From Streptomyces roseicoloratus (GTDB lineage: Bacteria > Actinomycetota > Actinomycetes > Streptomycetales > Streptomycetaceae), in assembly GCF_004117935.1 (NCBI RefSeq), contig NZ_SDOY01000089.1, positions 1 through 43,637 of the forward strand: a stretch of DNA of 43,637 bases. The letters run 5' to 3'. The position numbers were made by a program, and so were the translations under genes. Shown here in pieces: positions 36,306 through 43,637 of the stretch. Within the stretch, counting starts at the first letter, position 1, and each line of letters begins with the position of its first letter. Under the pieces are notes generated by a model that was not told where the DNA came from, did no database searches, and saw only the letters and a program-made list of their open reading frames with translations.

Positions 36306-38134
36306 AGTCGTCCTTCGGTCACGATCTTGCCCAGGGTGCCCAGGGGCTTCTCGTCCCAGTACTGGGAGTGCGCGGGCATCATCTCCCAGTCCGTGAGCGG
36401 CAGCTTCCCGTCGGGGACCTCGAAGACCTGGCCCCCGAAGTCCTCCGAGGTCGGGTCGGTGCCGTGCACGATCTCGTCGCCGTCGAAGAAGGTGTCCCAG
36501 TACGCCTTCGGGCTGAGCGGGTCCCTGGCCACCGGTGGGGCGAGGTTGATGAGGTCGTTCTGGGCGGTGCCCGCGAAGACGTGGTCCGGCGGGATGTTCA
36601 GGTCCTTGGCGTGGTTCACTCCCACACCCGGACTGCCGACCATGATCGCGTTGTCGACCGGCAGGTCGATGTGCGTCTCCATCGTCTCGCCCACCACCAG
36701 GGAACCGTAGCTGTGGCCCATGAGCGTCTGGTTCACGCCGTTCTCGCGGTGGTTGGCCTCCTCGAGCCCCTGGATGAAGTCGCCCAGCGGCTCCTTCGCG
36801 TCGTCGGCCCACCCGGTCTCCGTGGCGTCGGTCATGATGCCCTGCGGGGCGTCGTAGCCGAGCCACACGATCGAGGCCGTCGCGTGCGCCCCGTCCTGGC
36901 GCTCCGCCTCGGCCTGGAGGAGCTGGGCCCTGCGGAGGTCCCCGTCGATCGACTCCAGCTTGGCGAACGTCCCGGGCACGTACGTCACCACGTTGTCGGC
37001 GGTGTCCGGGTTGCCGATGGAGACGATGGCGCGGCCCATGCCGTTGCCGTCGAAGCCGAGCAGGTAGGGGCGGTTGCCCTCGGTCGTGAAGCTGTCGAAG
37101 CGGGACTGGATGGCGTCCATGCCCTTGAAGCCGTTCTCCAGCTTCTTCCGCTTCTCCTCCCACTCCTTCCACTCCTCCGTCGGGACCATCGCGCCCTTGA
37201 CCTCGCGGCCCGTGACGGGGCTGATGTACGGCCGGTAGTGCTCGGGCTCCTTCCTGAGCCAGGCGTCGTACTCCAGCTGCCTGGCGGCCCGCTGTTCCGC
37301 GAGCACCGTGCGGTTGGCCTCGTCGCGCACGGCCGAGGGCAGGCCGTCGAGGGATCCGACACTCGCCGGGTGCAGGGAGATGTAGGCCTCGCGCTGCTCG
37401 TCCGTGAGGCCCTTCCACCAGTCGGCGTTGTCCTGGGGCCAGTCGTTCTCGGGCGGCGGCTCGATCGAGCCGAGGTAGGCGTCGGCCGCTCCGCGTACGC
37501 CGCCCGTGTCCGAGGCGACGTCCGTCCAGTCCCGGTCCGAGACGGTCAGGTCGTCGTCGGCCCTGAGGGCCCGTACCTTCGGTTCCCACTTGGCGTCGGC
37601 GTCCGTGGCCTCCTTGACCGCGTCGGCGATCCGGTCGGCGTACGCCATCGCCTTGCCGTAGTGGGGGTTCGGGTGGATGTTCGCCGCCTGGCGCTCCAGG
37701 GCGTCGGAGGTCGCGTCGCCGCCGGCGCTGCCGGTGACCGTGCCCCCCTCGGTGTCCTTCTCGTCGCCCGGCTTGCGGCCCGCCGGGTAGCTCACCGAGC
37801 CGTCGGCGTTCACCGTGCAGCCGTCCGCGCGGGCGTCCTCGACCGCCGCGTCGAGCTTCCGCTTGGCGGCGGCCATGTCGTACGCGAACCCGTTGAGGGC
37901 CGTGCTGATCACATGGCATTCGGTGACGGTGTAGTGGAAGTTCTCGGCCAGGGCCTTGAGCTGCTTCTGCGCCGCCTCCGCCGACTCTCCCGACAGGGAC
38001 GTGCGCATGCCGGTGGCGACGGTGTTCTCGATGTGGTTCCTGGCCGCCTGGGCGGCGTTGCCCAGGGCGCGGTAGCCGTCGGCGGCGCCCTCGAACCCGG
38101 TGGGTTCGAAGGCCTTGAGGGTGGCGTAGTCCAT
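36302..38134 (-). CDS. DUF1023 alpha/beta hydrolase with ESX-like N-terminal helical domain
   Basis: This 610-residue protein starts with ~110 residues of long helices ([20 protein letters not shown] ... [20 protein letters not shown]) like WXG/LXG targeting regions. A low-complexity linker follows, then a DUF1023 alpha/beta hydrolase domain: [15 protein letters not shown], nucleophile elbow [13 protein letters not shown] and late [20 protein letters not shown]. The start ATG lies 8 bases after the stop of the WXG-like gene. There is no Sec signal, so any export would need a type VII system not in the window. Substrate unknown. Confidence 0.83.
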   Translation of the reverse strand: MDYATLKAFEPTGFEGAADGYRALGNAAQAARNHIENTVATGMRTSLSGESAEAAQKQLKALAENFHYTVTECHVISTALNGFAYDMAAAKRKLDAAVEDARADGCTVNADGSVSYPAGRKPGDEKDTEGGTVTGSAGGDATSDALERQAANIHPNPHYGKAMAYADRIADAVKEATDADAKWEPKVRALRADDDLTVSDRDWTDVASDTGGVRGAADAYLGSIEPPPENDWPQDNADWWKGLTDEQREAYISLHPASVGSLDGLPSAVRDEANRTVLAEQRAARQLEYDAWLRKEPEHYRPYISPVTGREVKGAMVPTEEWKEWEEKRKKLENGFKGMDAIQSRFDSFTTEGNRPYLLGFDGNGMGRAIVSIGNPDTADNVVTYVPGTFAKLESIDGDLRRAQLLQAEAERQDGAHATASIVWLGYDAPQGIMTDATETGWADDAKEPLGDFIQGLEEANHRENGVNQTLMGHSYGSLVVGETMETHIDLPVDNAIMVGSPGVGVNHAKDLNIPPDHVFAGTAQNDLINLAPPVARDPLSPKAYWDTFFDGDEIVHGTDPTSEDFGGQVFEVPDGKLPLTDWEMMPAHSQYWDEKPLGTLGKIVTEGRL

Positions 38135-38142
38135 GGCGCCGG

Positions 38143-38625
38143 TCACCGGCTCTTCGACTGGCCGCCGACGGCGTCCGTGTCGGCGTACGTGCGGTTCAGC
38201 CGGTCCATCTCGCCCTTCACGGCCTCGTCGGTGGTCAGCACGTCCCGGCCCACCTGCCGCAGGATGCCCTGGAGCGCGCCGCACCGCTTGCCGACGTTCT
38301 CGGCGTACTTCTTCCACGAGTCGTGGACGTCCTTCTGCGCCGCCGCCGTCAGACAGCCCGTCGTCGCGCCGAGCCCCGCCTGGCCCTCTTCCAGCTTCGA
38401 CAGCGCGGTGCCCATGCTCCCGCGGAGGGAGCCCACGCCCTCGGCGGCCGTGGTCCACGCCTTCTGACTGGACTTCAGACCGCCGGTCACGGCACTCGGC
38501 CCTGAACTCGGCTCCACCGGTACGTGGTCGAGCCGCATCGCCGCGGGCGGACCCCCGGCGGTCCCGGCCTTGATCTGTTCCCACTCGTCCCACGCCACGC
38601 GCAGGCCCCCGTTCACCCGTGTCAC
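38143..38625 (-). CDS. WXG100-like helical protein
   Basis: This 160-residue protein is mostly helical with small residues (VAWDEWEQIKAGTAGG; GGLKSSQKAWTTAAEGVGSL; KYAENVGKRCGALQGILRQV), like proteins paired with DUF1023 hydrolases in Streptomyces. A strict WXG motif is not present. The start is unsure: GTG 38625 is used, and other starts lie within 90 bases. It is the first gene of the operon, below a palindromic site. It may act as chaperone or partner of the hydrolase's N-terminal domain. Confidence 0.7.
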   Translation of the reverse strand: MTRVNGGLRVAWDEWEQIKAGTAGGPPAAMRLDHVPVEPSSGPSAVTGGLKSSQKAWTTAAEGVGSLRGSMGTALSKLEEGQAGLGATTGCLTAAAQKDVHDSWKKYAENVGKRCGALQGILRQVGRDVLTTDEAVKGEMDRLNRTYADTDAVGGQSKSR

Positions 38626-38660
38626 TTTCAGCGGGGACCACTACAGCGCACACGCGACGC

Positions 38661-38677
38661 GGAACTCATGAGTATCC
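38661..38677. promoter_or_regulatory. palindromic site upstream of the WXG-like operon
   Basis: GGAACTCATGAGTATCC contains the perfect 10-bp palindrome ACTCATGAGT with outer GGA/TCC arms, one arm carrying one extra base. It lies 36 bases before the WXG-like gene's start and is AT-rich for this genome. Confidence 0.45.
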
Positions 38678-38717
38678 GTACCTATGTTGGGGCGCCACGT
38701 CCGGAAACGGCACCCCG

Positions 38718-38735
38718 GCGCCCGGCCACGGGCGC
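38718..38735 (-). terminator. terminator after rsmB
   Basis: GCGCCCG and CGGGCGC pair with a 4-base loop, 12 bases past the rsmB stop. Confidence 0.5.
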
Positions 38736-38747
38736 GCCTTCGACGCC

Positions 38748-40181
38748 TCAGGCCGTACGGCGGATCAGGGCGAGGTACATCGCGTCCGTGCCGTGCAGGT
38801 GCGGCCACAGCTGGACGTCGGGGCCGTCGCCGAGGTCGGGGACGCCGGGCAGCAGGGGCCGGGCGTCGATCAGCTCGGCGCCGCCGGCCTTCTTCAGGAC
38901 GTCGTCCACGACCACGCGGGTCTCGGCGAGGTGCGGCGAGCAGGTCGCGTAGCCGACCACGCCGCCGACGCGCACGGCCCGCAGCGCCTCCGTGAGCAGC
39001 CCGCGCTGCAGCGGGGCGAAGCCGTCGAGGTCGGCGGGCCGGCGGCGCCACCGGGCCTCCGGGCGGCGGCGCAGCGCGCCGAGCCCGGAGCAGGGCACGT
39101 CCATCAGGACCCGGTCGAAGGAGCCCTCGCCCCACGGCGGGCGGGTGCCGTCGGCGGCGATGACCTGGTAGGGGCCGGGGTTGCCGGCGAGGGCGCGCTC
39201 GACCAGGCGGGCGCGGTGCGGCTGCTTCTCGGAGGCGAGCAGGGCGGCGCCGCGCCCGGCGGCCAGCGCACCGAGCAGGGCCGCCTTGCCGCCGGGGCCG
39301 GCGCAGCCGTCGAGCCAGCGGGTGTCGGGTCCGTCGAGCGGGGCGTTGGCGAGGGCGATCGCGACGAGCTGGCTGCCCTCGTCCTGGACGCCGGCCCGGC
39401 CTTCGCGCACGGCCTCGATCGCCCCGGGCTCGCCCCCCTCGGAGAGCCGCAGCGCGTACGGCGACCAGCGCCCGGGCTCGGTCTCGGCCGCGGCGGCCAG
39501 CTCGTCGGTGGTGGCCCGGCCGGGCCGGGCCACCAGGGTGACCTCGGGCCGCTCGTTGTCGGCCTCCAGCAGGCTCTCGATCCCGGCGCGGCCGCCGCCG
39601 AGGGCGTCCCACAGCGCGGACACGACCCAGCGCGGATGCGAGTGGACGACGGCGAGGTGGTCCTCGGCGTCCTCCTCGTACGGCGGCGCGACCCGCGCCA
39701 CCCAGGTGTCGAAGTCGTCCTGGGCGATCTTGCGCAGCACGGCGTTCACGAACTTCGCCCGGCCGTCGCCGAGCACCACACGGGCCAGCTCGACGGTGGC
39801 GGAGACGGCGGCATGGCTCGGGATCCGGGTCCCGAGCAGCTGGTGCGCGCCGAGCGACAGCACGTCGAGCACCGGCGGGTCGACCTCGCGCAGCGGCCGG
39901 TCGACGCAGGCCGCGATGATCGCGTCGTACGTCCCCTGCCGGCGCAGCGTGCCGTACACCAGCTCGGTGGCGAGGGCCGCGTCCCGGCCGTCGAAGCCCT
40001 CGTTCTTCTCCCGCGCCTTCTTCAGCAGCGGCGGGAGGACCAGGTTGGCGTAGGCGTCGCGCTCGTCGACGGCCCGCAGCACCTCGAAGGCGAGGATCCG
40101 CACGGGGTCCTTCTTGGGCCGCCGGTGGGGCCGGGGGGCCTTGGAGGACGTGGGGGTGCGGCGACGTGCCTGCTCGCTCAA
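38748..40181 (-). CDS. rsmB: 16S rRNA (cytosine-967-C5)-methyltransferase
   Basis: It methylates C967 of 16S rRNA with SAM. The 477 residues begin with a NusB-like RNA-binding domain (~25-160, DPVRILAFEVLRAVDERDAY; ELVYGTLRRQGTYDAIIAAC). The Rossmann methyltransferase domain follows: motif I WLDGCAGPGGKAALLGAL, motif IV DRVLMDVPCSGLGALRRRPE with one catalytic Cys, and ATCSPHLAET with the second. The TTG start has GGAG 5 bases upstream. It forms an operon with fmt and a small hypothetical gene. Confidence 0.94.
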   Translation of the reverse strand: MSEQARRRTPTSSKAPRPHRRPKKDPVRILAFEVLRAVDERDAYANLVLPPLLKKAREKNEGFDGRDAALATELVYGTLRRQGTYDAIIAACVDRPLREVDPPVLDVLSLGAHQLLGTRIPSHAAVSATVELARVVLGDGRAKFVNAVLRKIAQDDFDTWVARVAPPYEEDAEDHLAVVHSHPRWVVSALWDALGGGRAGIESLLEADNERPEVTLVARPGRATTDELAAAAETEPGRWSPYALRLSEGGEPGAIEAVREGRAGVQDEGSQLVAIALANAPLDGPDTRWLDGCAGPGGKAALLGALAAGRGAALLASEKQPHRARLVERALAGNPGPYQVIAADGTRPPWGEGSFDRVLMDVPCSGLGALRRRPEARWRRRPADLDGFAPLQRGLLTEALRAVRVGGVVGYATCSPHLAETRVVVDDVLKKAGGAELIDARPLLPGVPDLGDGPDVQLWPHLHGTDAMYLALIRRTA

Positions 40182-40222
40182 AGGTGCTCCGCGTGAGAAA
40201 GAAGAGGTCGAACCTCCTCAGC

Positions 40223-40570
40223 CTACGTCCGCGCGCCGTCCCGGGAAAAACGGCCGAGCCCGACCGCCCGGTCACCGGCGGCGATCAGACACGGGACGGG
40301 TCGCGTGCCGTACCCGTCCGCGTCGGAGGCGGCCGGCACCGGCGGGTCCTCGCCGACGAGCCGGACGATCTCCGCCCGCTCCTCGGCGGTGGCCTCGCGG
40401 AACTCCGGGTCCGAGAAGGCCGTCGGACACCGCAGGCAGACGGTGTCCGTGAACGCGACCTGCAGTCCGTGGCCGTAGGAGAGGTCGTGGCCGGCGGCCA
40501 GGGTGAGCCGGCTGCCGTCGTAGCGCAGGACCGTCCGGTCCCACCAGGAGCCCTCCGGCAGCGGCAGCAC
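40223..40570 (-). CDS. small hypothetical protein between fmt and rsmB
   Basis: The product has 115 residues. The N-terminal half is beta-like (WWDRTVLRYDGSRLTLAAGH, LSYGHGLQVAFTDTVCLRCP) and resembles a domain for binding rather than catalysis. No family is recognised. The GTG start lies 6 bases after the fmt stop, which implies coupling. A single CLRC pair could bind metal. It would be co-expressed with two translation-related genes. Confidence 0.65.
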   Translation of the reverse strand: MLPLPEGSWWDRTVLRYDGSRLTLAAGHDLSYGHGLQVAFTDTVCLRCPTAFSDPEFREATAEERAEIVRLVGEDPPVPAASDADGYGTRPVPCLIAAGDRAVGLGRFSRDGART

Positions 40571-40576
40571 GGTGGG

Positions 40577-41509
40577 CTACGCCCCGACCCGCTCGCCGGG
40601 CGCGATGCGCACACCGCGCGCCCAGTCGGCCGCCTTCATCGGCTTCTTGCCCTGCGGCTGGACCCAGAGCAGTTCCACCGCGTGGGAGCCGGTGCCGACG
40701 TACACGTTGTTCTTGCCGACGGCGAGCTCGCCGGGGGCCAGGTCGGTGCGGTCGGGCAGCAGCGCGACCTGGATGAGCTTGAGGCGCTCGCCGCGGAAAA
40801 GGGTCCAGGCGCCGGGGGCGGGCGTGCAGCCGCGGACGACGCGGTCGACGCGGAGCGCGGGGGCCGCGAAGTCGACGTGGGCGTCCTCGACCTGGATCTT
40901 CGGGGCCAGGGTGATGCCGTCGGCGGGCTGCGGCACGGCCTTCAGGGTGCCGTCCTCGATGCCGTCCATGGTGGCCGCGAGCAGTCCGGCGCCCGCGAAC
41001 GCGAGGCGGGTGAGCAGGTCTCCGCTGGTGTCGGTGGGCCGCACGTCCTCCGTGACGACGCCGTACACCGGGCCGGAGTCGAGGCCTTCCTCGATCTGGA
41101 AGGTGGACGCGCCCGTCACCTGGTCGCCCGCCATCAGCGCGTGCTGCACCGGCGCCGCGCCACGCCACGCGGGCAGCAGCGAGAAGTGCAGGTTGACCCA
41201 CCCGTGGGCGGGGATGTCGAGGGCGACGCGGGGCAGCAGCGCGCCGTACGCGACGACGGGGCAGCAGTCCGGGGCGATCTCCCGGAGCCGTGCGAGGAAC
41301 GCCTCGTCGCGCGGCCGTTCCGGCTTGAGGACCTCGATCCCCGCCTCTTCGGCCCGCTCGGCGACGGGGCTCGCGACGAGCCGGCGGCCACGGCCCGCGG
41401 GCGCGTCGGGCCGGGTGACGACGGCGGCCACCTCGTGCCGCCCGGAGGCGAGCAGGGCGTCCAGGGCGGGTACGGCGACCTCGGGGGTGCCAGCGAAGAC
41501 GAGCTTCAC
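40577..41509 (-). CDS. fmt: methionyl-tRNA formyltransferase
   Basis: It formylates initiator Met-tRNA using 10-formyl-THF. The 310 residues have a Rossmann N-terminal domain with [20 protein letters not shown], the active-site region [20 protein letters not shown] (Asn, His) and the Asp of [10 protein letters not shown]. The C-terminal OB-like domain includes [16 protein letters not shown]. Length and starts are normal. It is the first gene of the fmt-hypothetical-rsmB operon. Confidence 0.96.
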   Translation of the reverse strand: MKLVFAGTPEVAVPALDALLASGRHEVAAVVTRPDAPAGRGRRLVASPVAERAEEAGIEVLKPERPRDEAFLARLREIAPDCCPVVAYGALLPRVALDIPAHGWVNLHFSLLPAWRGAAPVQHALMAGDQVTGASTFQIEEGLDSGPVYGVVTEDVRPTDTSGDLLTRLAFAGAGLLAATMDGIEDGTLKAVPQPADGITLAPKIQVEDAHVDFAAPALRVDRVVRGCTPAPGAWTLFRGERLKLIQVALLPDRTDLAPGELAVGKNNVYVGTGSHAVELLWVQPQGKKPMKAADWARGVRIAPGERVGA

Positions 41510-41664
41510 GCGGGAAAACCTCGCATCTCGGGGCGGTGGCGGCGTCCACCGGACGGACCCTCAAGTCTAGGGTCCGTCAGCTCGGGGGGCGTACGCGAGG
41601 TCGAGCGCCCTGCGCATATGCGTGTACGCCCCCGCAGCGTGACCCAACGGACGGGTGGCGCGTT

Positions 41665-41682
41665 GGTCAAAGGAGATTGACC
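41665..41682. promoter_or_regulatory. inverted repeat upstream of the HTH-like gene
   Basis: GGTCAA and TTGACC flank 6 bp, 61 bases before the next start codon. It may be an operator or part of a -35 region. The rest of the ~230-base gap after fmt shows no clear signal. Confidence 0.35.
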
Positions 41683-41743
41683 GAATCGGGTCGCCCTTCC
41701 CCCAGCGACCCGCCCCTTTCACGCCGGTTCGAGAGGCTCATCC

Positions 41744-42265
41744 ATGGCCGACCACGCAACCCACGACGCCCAGGCCCGGGCAAGTCTGCACCTGCTCGTG
41801 CGGGACATCGAGCGGGTCCGGCGGCAGGTGGACGCACTGCGCACGCTCACGGCCCAGCTGGGCAATGTCTACCGTCCGCGCCGCACCGCTCCTTCGACGG
41901 GCTTCGTCGTCTACGGACGCGCTCCCGCCCCGACCGTACGGCTCGCCCAGGAGCTGCGGGACAGCGTCGAGACCCTGGTGACGGCGGCGGTCGACTTCGA
42001 CCGCTCGCTCGGGTTCTCCTGGGACGCGGTGGGCTCCGCGCTCGGAGTCACCAAGCAGGCGGTCCACCGCCGTTACGGCTCGCGCCGCGCCCCGCAGGCG
42101 GGCGTCGCCCTGGACCCGGAGCGCACGGCGGAGCCGGGCCCCGCTCCCCGCACCGTGCCGGTGGTCCCGCCCGCCCGCACGATGCCGCCGCAGCCGACCT
42201 CGGGCAGCCAGGCGCTGCGCGAGGAGCAGCGCCCGCCGGCCTTCCCGGCTCCGCGCAACGGCTGA
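41744..42265 (+). CDS. hypothetical protein with a HTH-like segment
   Basis: In this 173-residue protein, residues ~1-40 form a helix ([20 protein letters not shown]). The stretch [21 protein letters not shown] at ~85-105 matches a helix-turn-helix, so DNA binding is possible. The last ~60 residues are Pro-rich and look disordered. The family occurs widely in Streptomyces as hypothetical; no function is assigned. GAGAGG precedes the ATG by 7 bases. It is divergent from fmt. Confidence 0.7.
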   Translation: MADHATHDAQARASLHLLVRDIERVRRQVDALRTLTAQLGNVYRPRRTAPSTGFVVYGRAPAPTVRLAQELRDSVETLVTAAVDFDRSLGFSWDAVGSALGVTKQAVHRRYGSRRAPQAGVALDPERTAEPGPAPRTVPVVPPARTMPPQPTSGSQALREEQRPPAFPAPRNG

Positions 42266-42334
42266 CCGCAACGGCAGCACCGCACGGCGCCACACGGCGC
42301 ATCACAGCGAAAGGGCCGCCCGCCACCACTTGGG

Positions 42335-42355
42335 TTCTAGTGGTTGTCGCAACAC
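42335..42355 (+). repeat. left terminal inverted repeat of the IS30-family element
   Basis: TTCTAGTGGTTGTCGCAACA and one more base match the right end (read on the reverse strand, TTCTAGGGGTCGTCGCAACA) at all but two positions. Confidence 0.8.
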
Positions 42356-42373
42356 CCCAGTTCAAGGGGTGCG

Positions 42374-43597
42374 ATGGACTTCCAGATCCGAGCGGACCGG
42401 ACACCGCAGGGGCGTAAGAAGTTGTCCCGGGAGCGGGAGGCATACTCCCGGCTCGTGCGGCAGGGATACAGCAACACCGAAGCGTGCCGGATTGTCGGCA
42501 TCGATGAGCGGACCGGTCGGAAGTGGCGCAACGGCCGCTCCGGGGAACGCAACCGGAAGCCGGTACCACCGATCAATCTGGTGGTGCCGGCTTCCGGTCC
42601 GTCCCGATACCTGAGCGAGGACGAGCGGATCCACATCGCGGACCGGCTGCGGGAGAAGGCCACGGTACGGGCGATCGCCGCGGAGCTGGGCCGAAGTCCG
42701 TCCACGGTCAGCCGGGAGATCCGCCGCAACCGCACCGACGGCACACGCGGCCAGTGGCACTACCGCCCGCACGCCGCCCAGGCCCGCGCCGACGCCCGCC
42801 GTCCCCGCCCCAAGCCCCGCAAGATCCTCCGGAACCCCGAGCTGCGGGACGCCGTCCAGACGATGCTGGACGAGAAGTGGAGCCCGGAGCAGATATGCCA
42901 CGCTCTGCGGACACAGTTCCCCCAGCGGCCGGAGATGCACGTGGTCCACGAGACCGTCTATCAGGCACTTTATGTCCAGGGCAGGGGTCAGCTGCGGCGC
43001 GAGCTGGCCGGCGCCCTGCGCTCCGGGCGGGCCCGCCGCAGACCCCAGCGGCAGGCGAACTGCCGCCAGCCGCGTTTCACCACCCCGATGGTGATGATCA
43101 GCGAACGGCCCGCCGAGGTGGAGGACCGGGCCGTTCCCGGCCACTGGGAGGGCGACCTGATCATCGGCAAGGACGGCAGGTCCGCGATCGGCACCCTGGT
43201 CGAACGCGCCACCCGCTACGTCATGCTCCTGCACCTGCCCGGCGACCACGGAGCCGAGGCCGTCCTGACTGCCCTGACCGCCACCGTCCAGACCCTGCCC
43301 GCCCAGCTGATGCGGTCCCTGACCTGGGACCAGGGCAGCGAGATGGCCCGCCACGCGCAGTTCACCCTCGCCACCGACATCCCGGTCTACTTCTGCGACC
43401 CCGCCAGCCCCTGGCAGCGCGGCTCGAACGAGAACACCAACGGCCTGCTGCGGCAGTACTTCCCCAAAGGCACCGACCTGTCCGTCCACGACCCCGAGCA
43501 CCTGGCCGCCGTCGCCGACCAGCTCAACCGCCGCCCACGCAAAACGCTCGGCTGGGAAACCCCGGCCGAGCGCCTGCATAAACTACTCGCGGCCTGA
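42374..43597 (+). CDS. IS30-family transposase
   Basis: This 407-residue DDE transposase has an N-terminal HTH (YSRLVRQGYSNTEACRIVGI; TVRAIAAELGRSPSTVSREI, the typical IS30 HTH). The catalytic core has GHWEGDLIIGKDG (first Asp), LTWDQGSEMARH (second Asp) and GSNENTNGLLRQYFPKGTDL (Glu), followed by LNRRPRKTLGWETPAERLH. All parts are present without frameshift. ATG 42374 is preferred over a GTG at 42344 that lies inside the left inverted repeat. The enzyme acts on the repeats at both ends of the element. Confidence 0.92.
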   Translation: MDFQIRADRTPQGRKKLSREREAYSRLVRQGYSNTEACRIVGIDERTGRKWRNGRSGERNRKPVPPINLVVPASGPSRYLSEDERIHIADRLREKATVRAIAAELGRSPSTVSREIRRNRTDGTRGQWHYRPHAAQARADARRPRPKPRKILRNPELRDAVQTMLDEKWSPEQICHALRTQFPQRPEMHVVHETVYQALYVQGRGQLRRELAGALRSGRARRRPQRQANCRQPRFTTPMVMISERPAEVEDRAVPGHWEGDLIIGKDGRSAIGTLVERATRYVMLLHLPGDHGAEAVLTALTATVQTLPAQLMRSLTWDQGSEMARHAQFTLATDIPVYFCDPASPWQRGSNENTNGLLRQYFPKGTDLSVHDPEHLAAVADQLNRRPRKTLGWETPAERLHKLLAA

Positions 43598-43610
43598 CCA
43601 ACACGACCAC

Positions 43611-43631
43611 GTGTTGCGACGACCCCTAGAA
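43611..43631 (-). repeat. right terminal inverted repeat of the IS30-family element
   Basis: This is the partner of the left end; it starts GTGTTGCGACGACCCCTAGA on the + strand. Confidence 0.8.
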
Positions 43632-43637
43632 ACCGCC

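Larger units (their letters stand above)
42335..43631 (+). mobile_element. IS30-family insertion sequence
   Basis: The element is about 1.3 kb with near-perfect 21-bp inverted ends and one intact transposase gene, so it looks recently active. Only 6 bases follow the right end, and the target duplication cannot be judged. It sits 70 bases after the HTH-like gene's stop. Confidence 0.85.

Noticed and set aside
35349..38625. Complete type VII secretion locus
   Set aside because: No EccB-E, FtsK/SpoIIIE ATPase or mycosin gene is in the window; only ESX-like helical proteins and the distant EccA-like ATPase are seen.

Overview
The window is high-GC actinobacterial DNA and almost certainly Streptomyces. 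GTG and TTG starts are common, GTGA/ATGA overlaps are frequent, terminators are long GC-rich hairpins, and the chitinase promoter is of the classic Streptomyces type. The gene order (ribDE-ribM-ribBA-ribH-hisE-hisG next to a GH18 chitinase, a ROK regulator, guaB1, rpe, rsmB, fmt) matches, from memory, the SCO1435-SCO1473 part of the S. coelicolor core. No tRNA, rRNA, CRISPR array or replication origin was seen.

Layout. 1-2.69 kb is accessory and decayed: a small hypothetical gene, an IS21 IstB relic abutting an ISL3 transposase relic, a HEAT-like protein, and a hypothetical gene that reads in frame into the last part of a frameshifted tyrosine recombinase. 2.7-10 kb holds a Tat-type C39 peptidase, a uridine-kinase-like protein, a possible short RNA or attenuator before an EccA/CbbX-like TPR-AAA ATPase, and a pair of DUF21-CBS membrane proteins. 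10.1-16.4 kb is one minus-strand operon under an FMN riboswitch: ribD, ribE, ribM, a previously unlisted 32-codon ORF, ribBA, ribH, hisE, hisG and a PH-domain protein. 16.5-19.1 kb is a GH18 chitinase with two DasR-type repeats in its promoter. 19.4-24.3 kb has a ROK regulator divergent from an MFS transporter across an operator-like palindrome, a uracil permease and a DUF5995 protein. 24.3-29.3 kb is a lysine-type catabolic module: a DavB-like 2-monooxygenase, a DavA-like amidase, an Lrp/AsnC regulator and a cationic amino acid permease. 29.6-35.2 kb has an SGNH hydrolase, GuaB1, a barstar/lipoprotein-RNase pair, a SorC regulator and rpe. 35.3-41.5 kb has a lipoprotein, a DUF1023 hydrolase and a WXG-like protein in one operon, then rsmB, a hypothetical gene and fmt. 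The window ends with a HTH-like protein and an apparently intact IS30-family element.

How the genes work together. The most coherent unrecognised unit is the lysine module. The two promoters of its operons carry the same architecture: three (G/A)TTGCG boxes with gaps of 15-16 and 24-25 bp, the nearest box exactly 9 bp from the -35, and an 18-bp spacer in both promoters. The Lrp-type gene between them is the obvious candidate regulator. Other points worth a second look are the small ORF coupled on both sides between ribM and ribBA, tandem repeats that copy the stop-codon region of three separate genes, a 65-nt leader with two competing hairpins, and a membrane-anchored RNase overlapping its barstar inhibitor.
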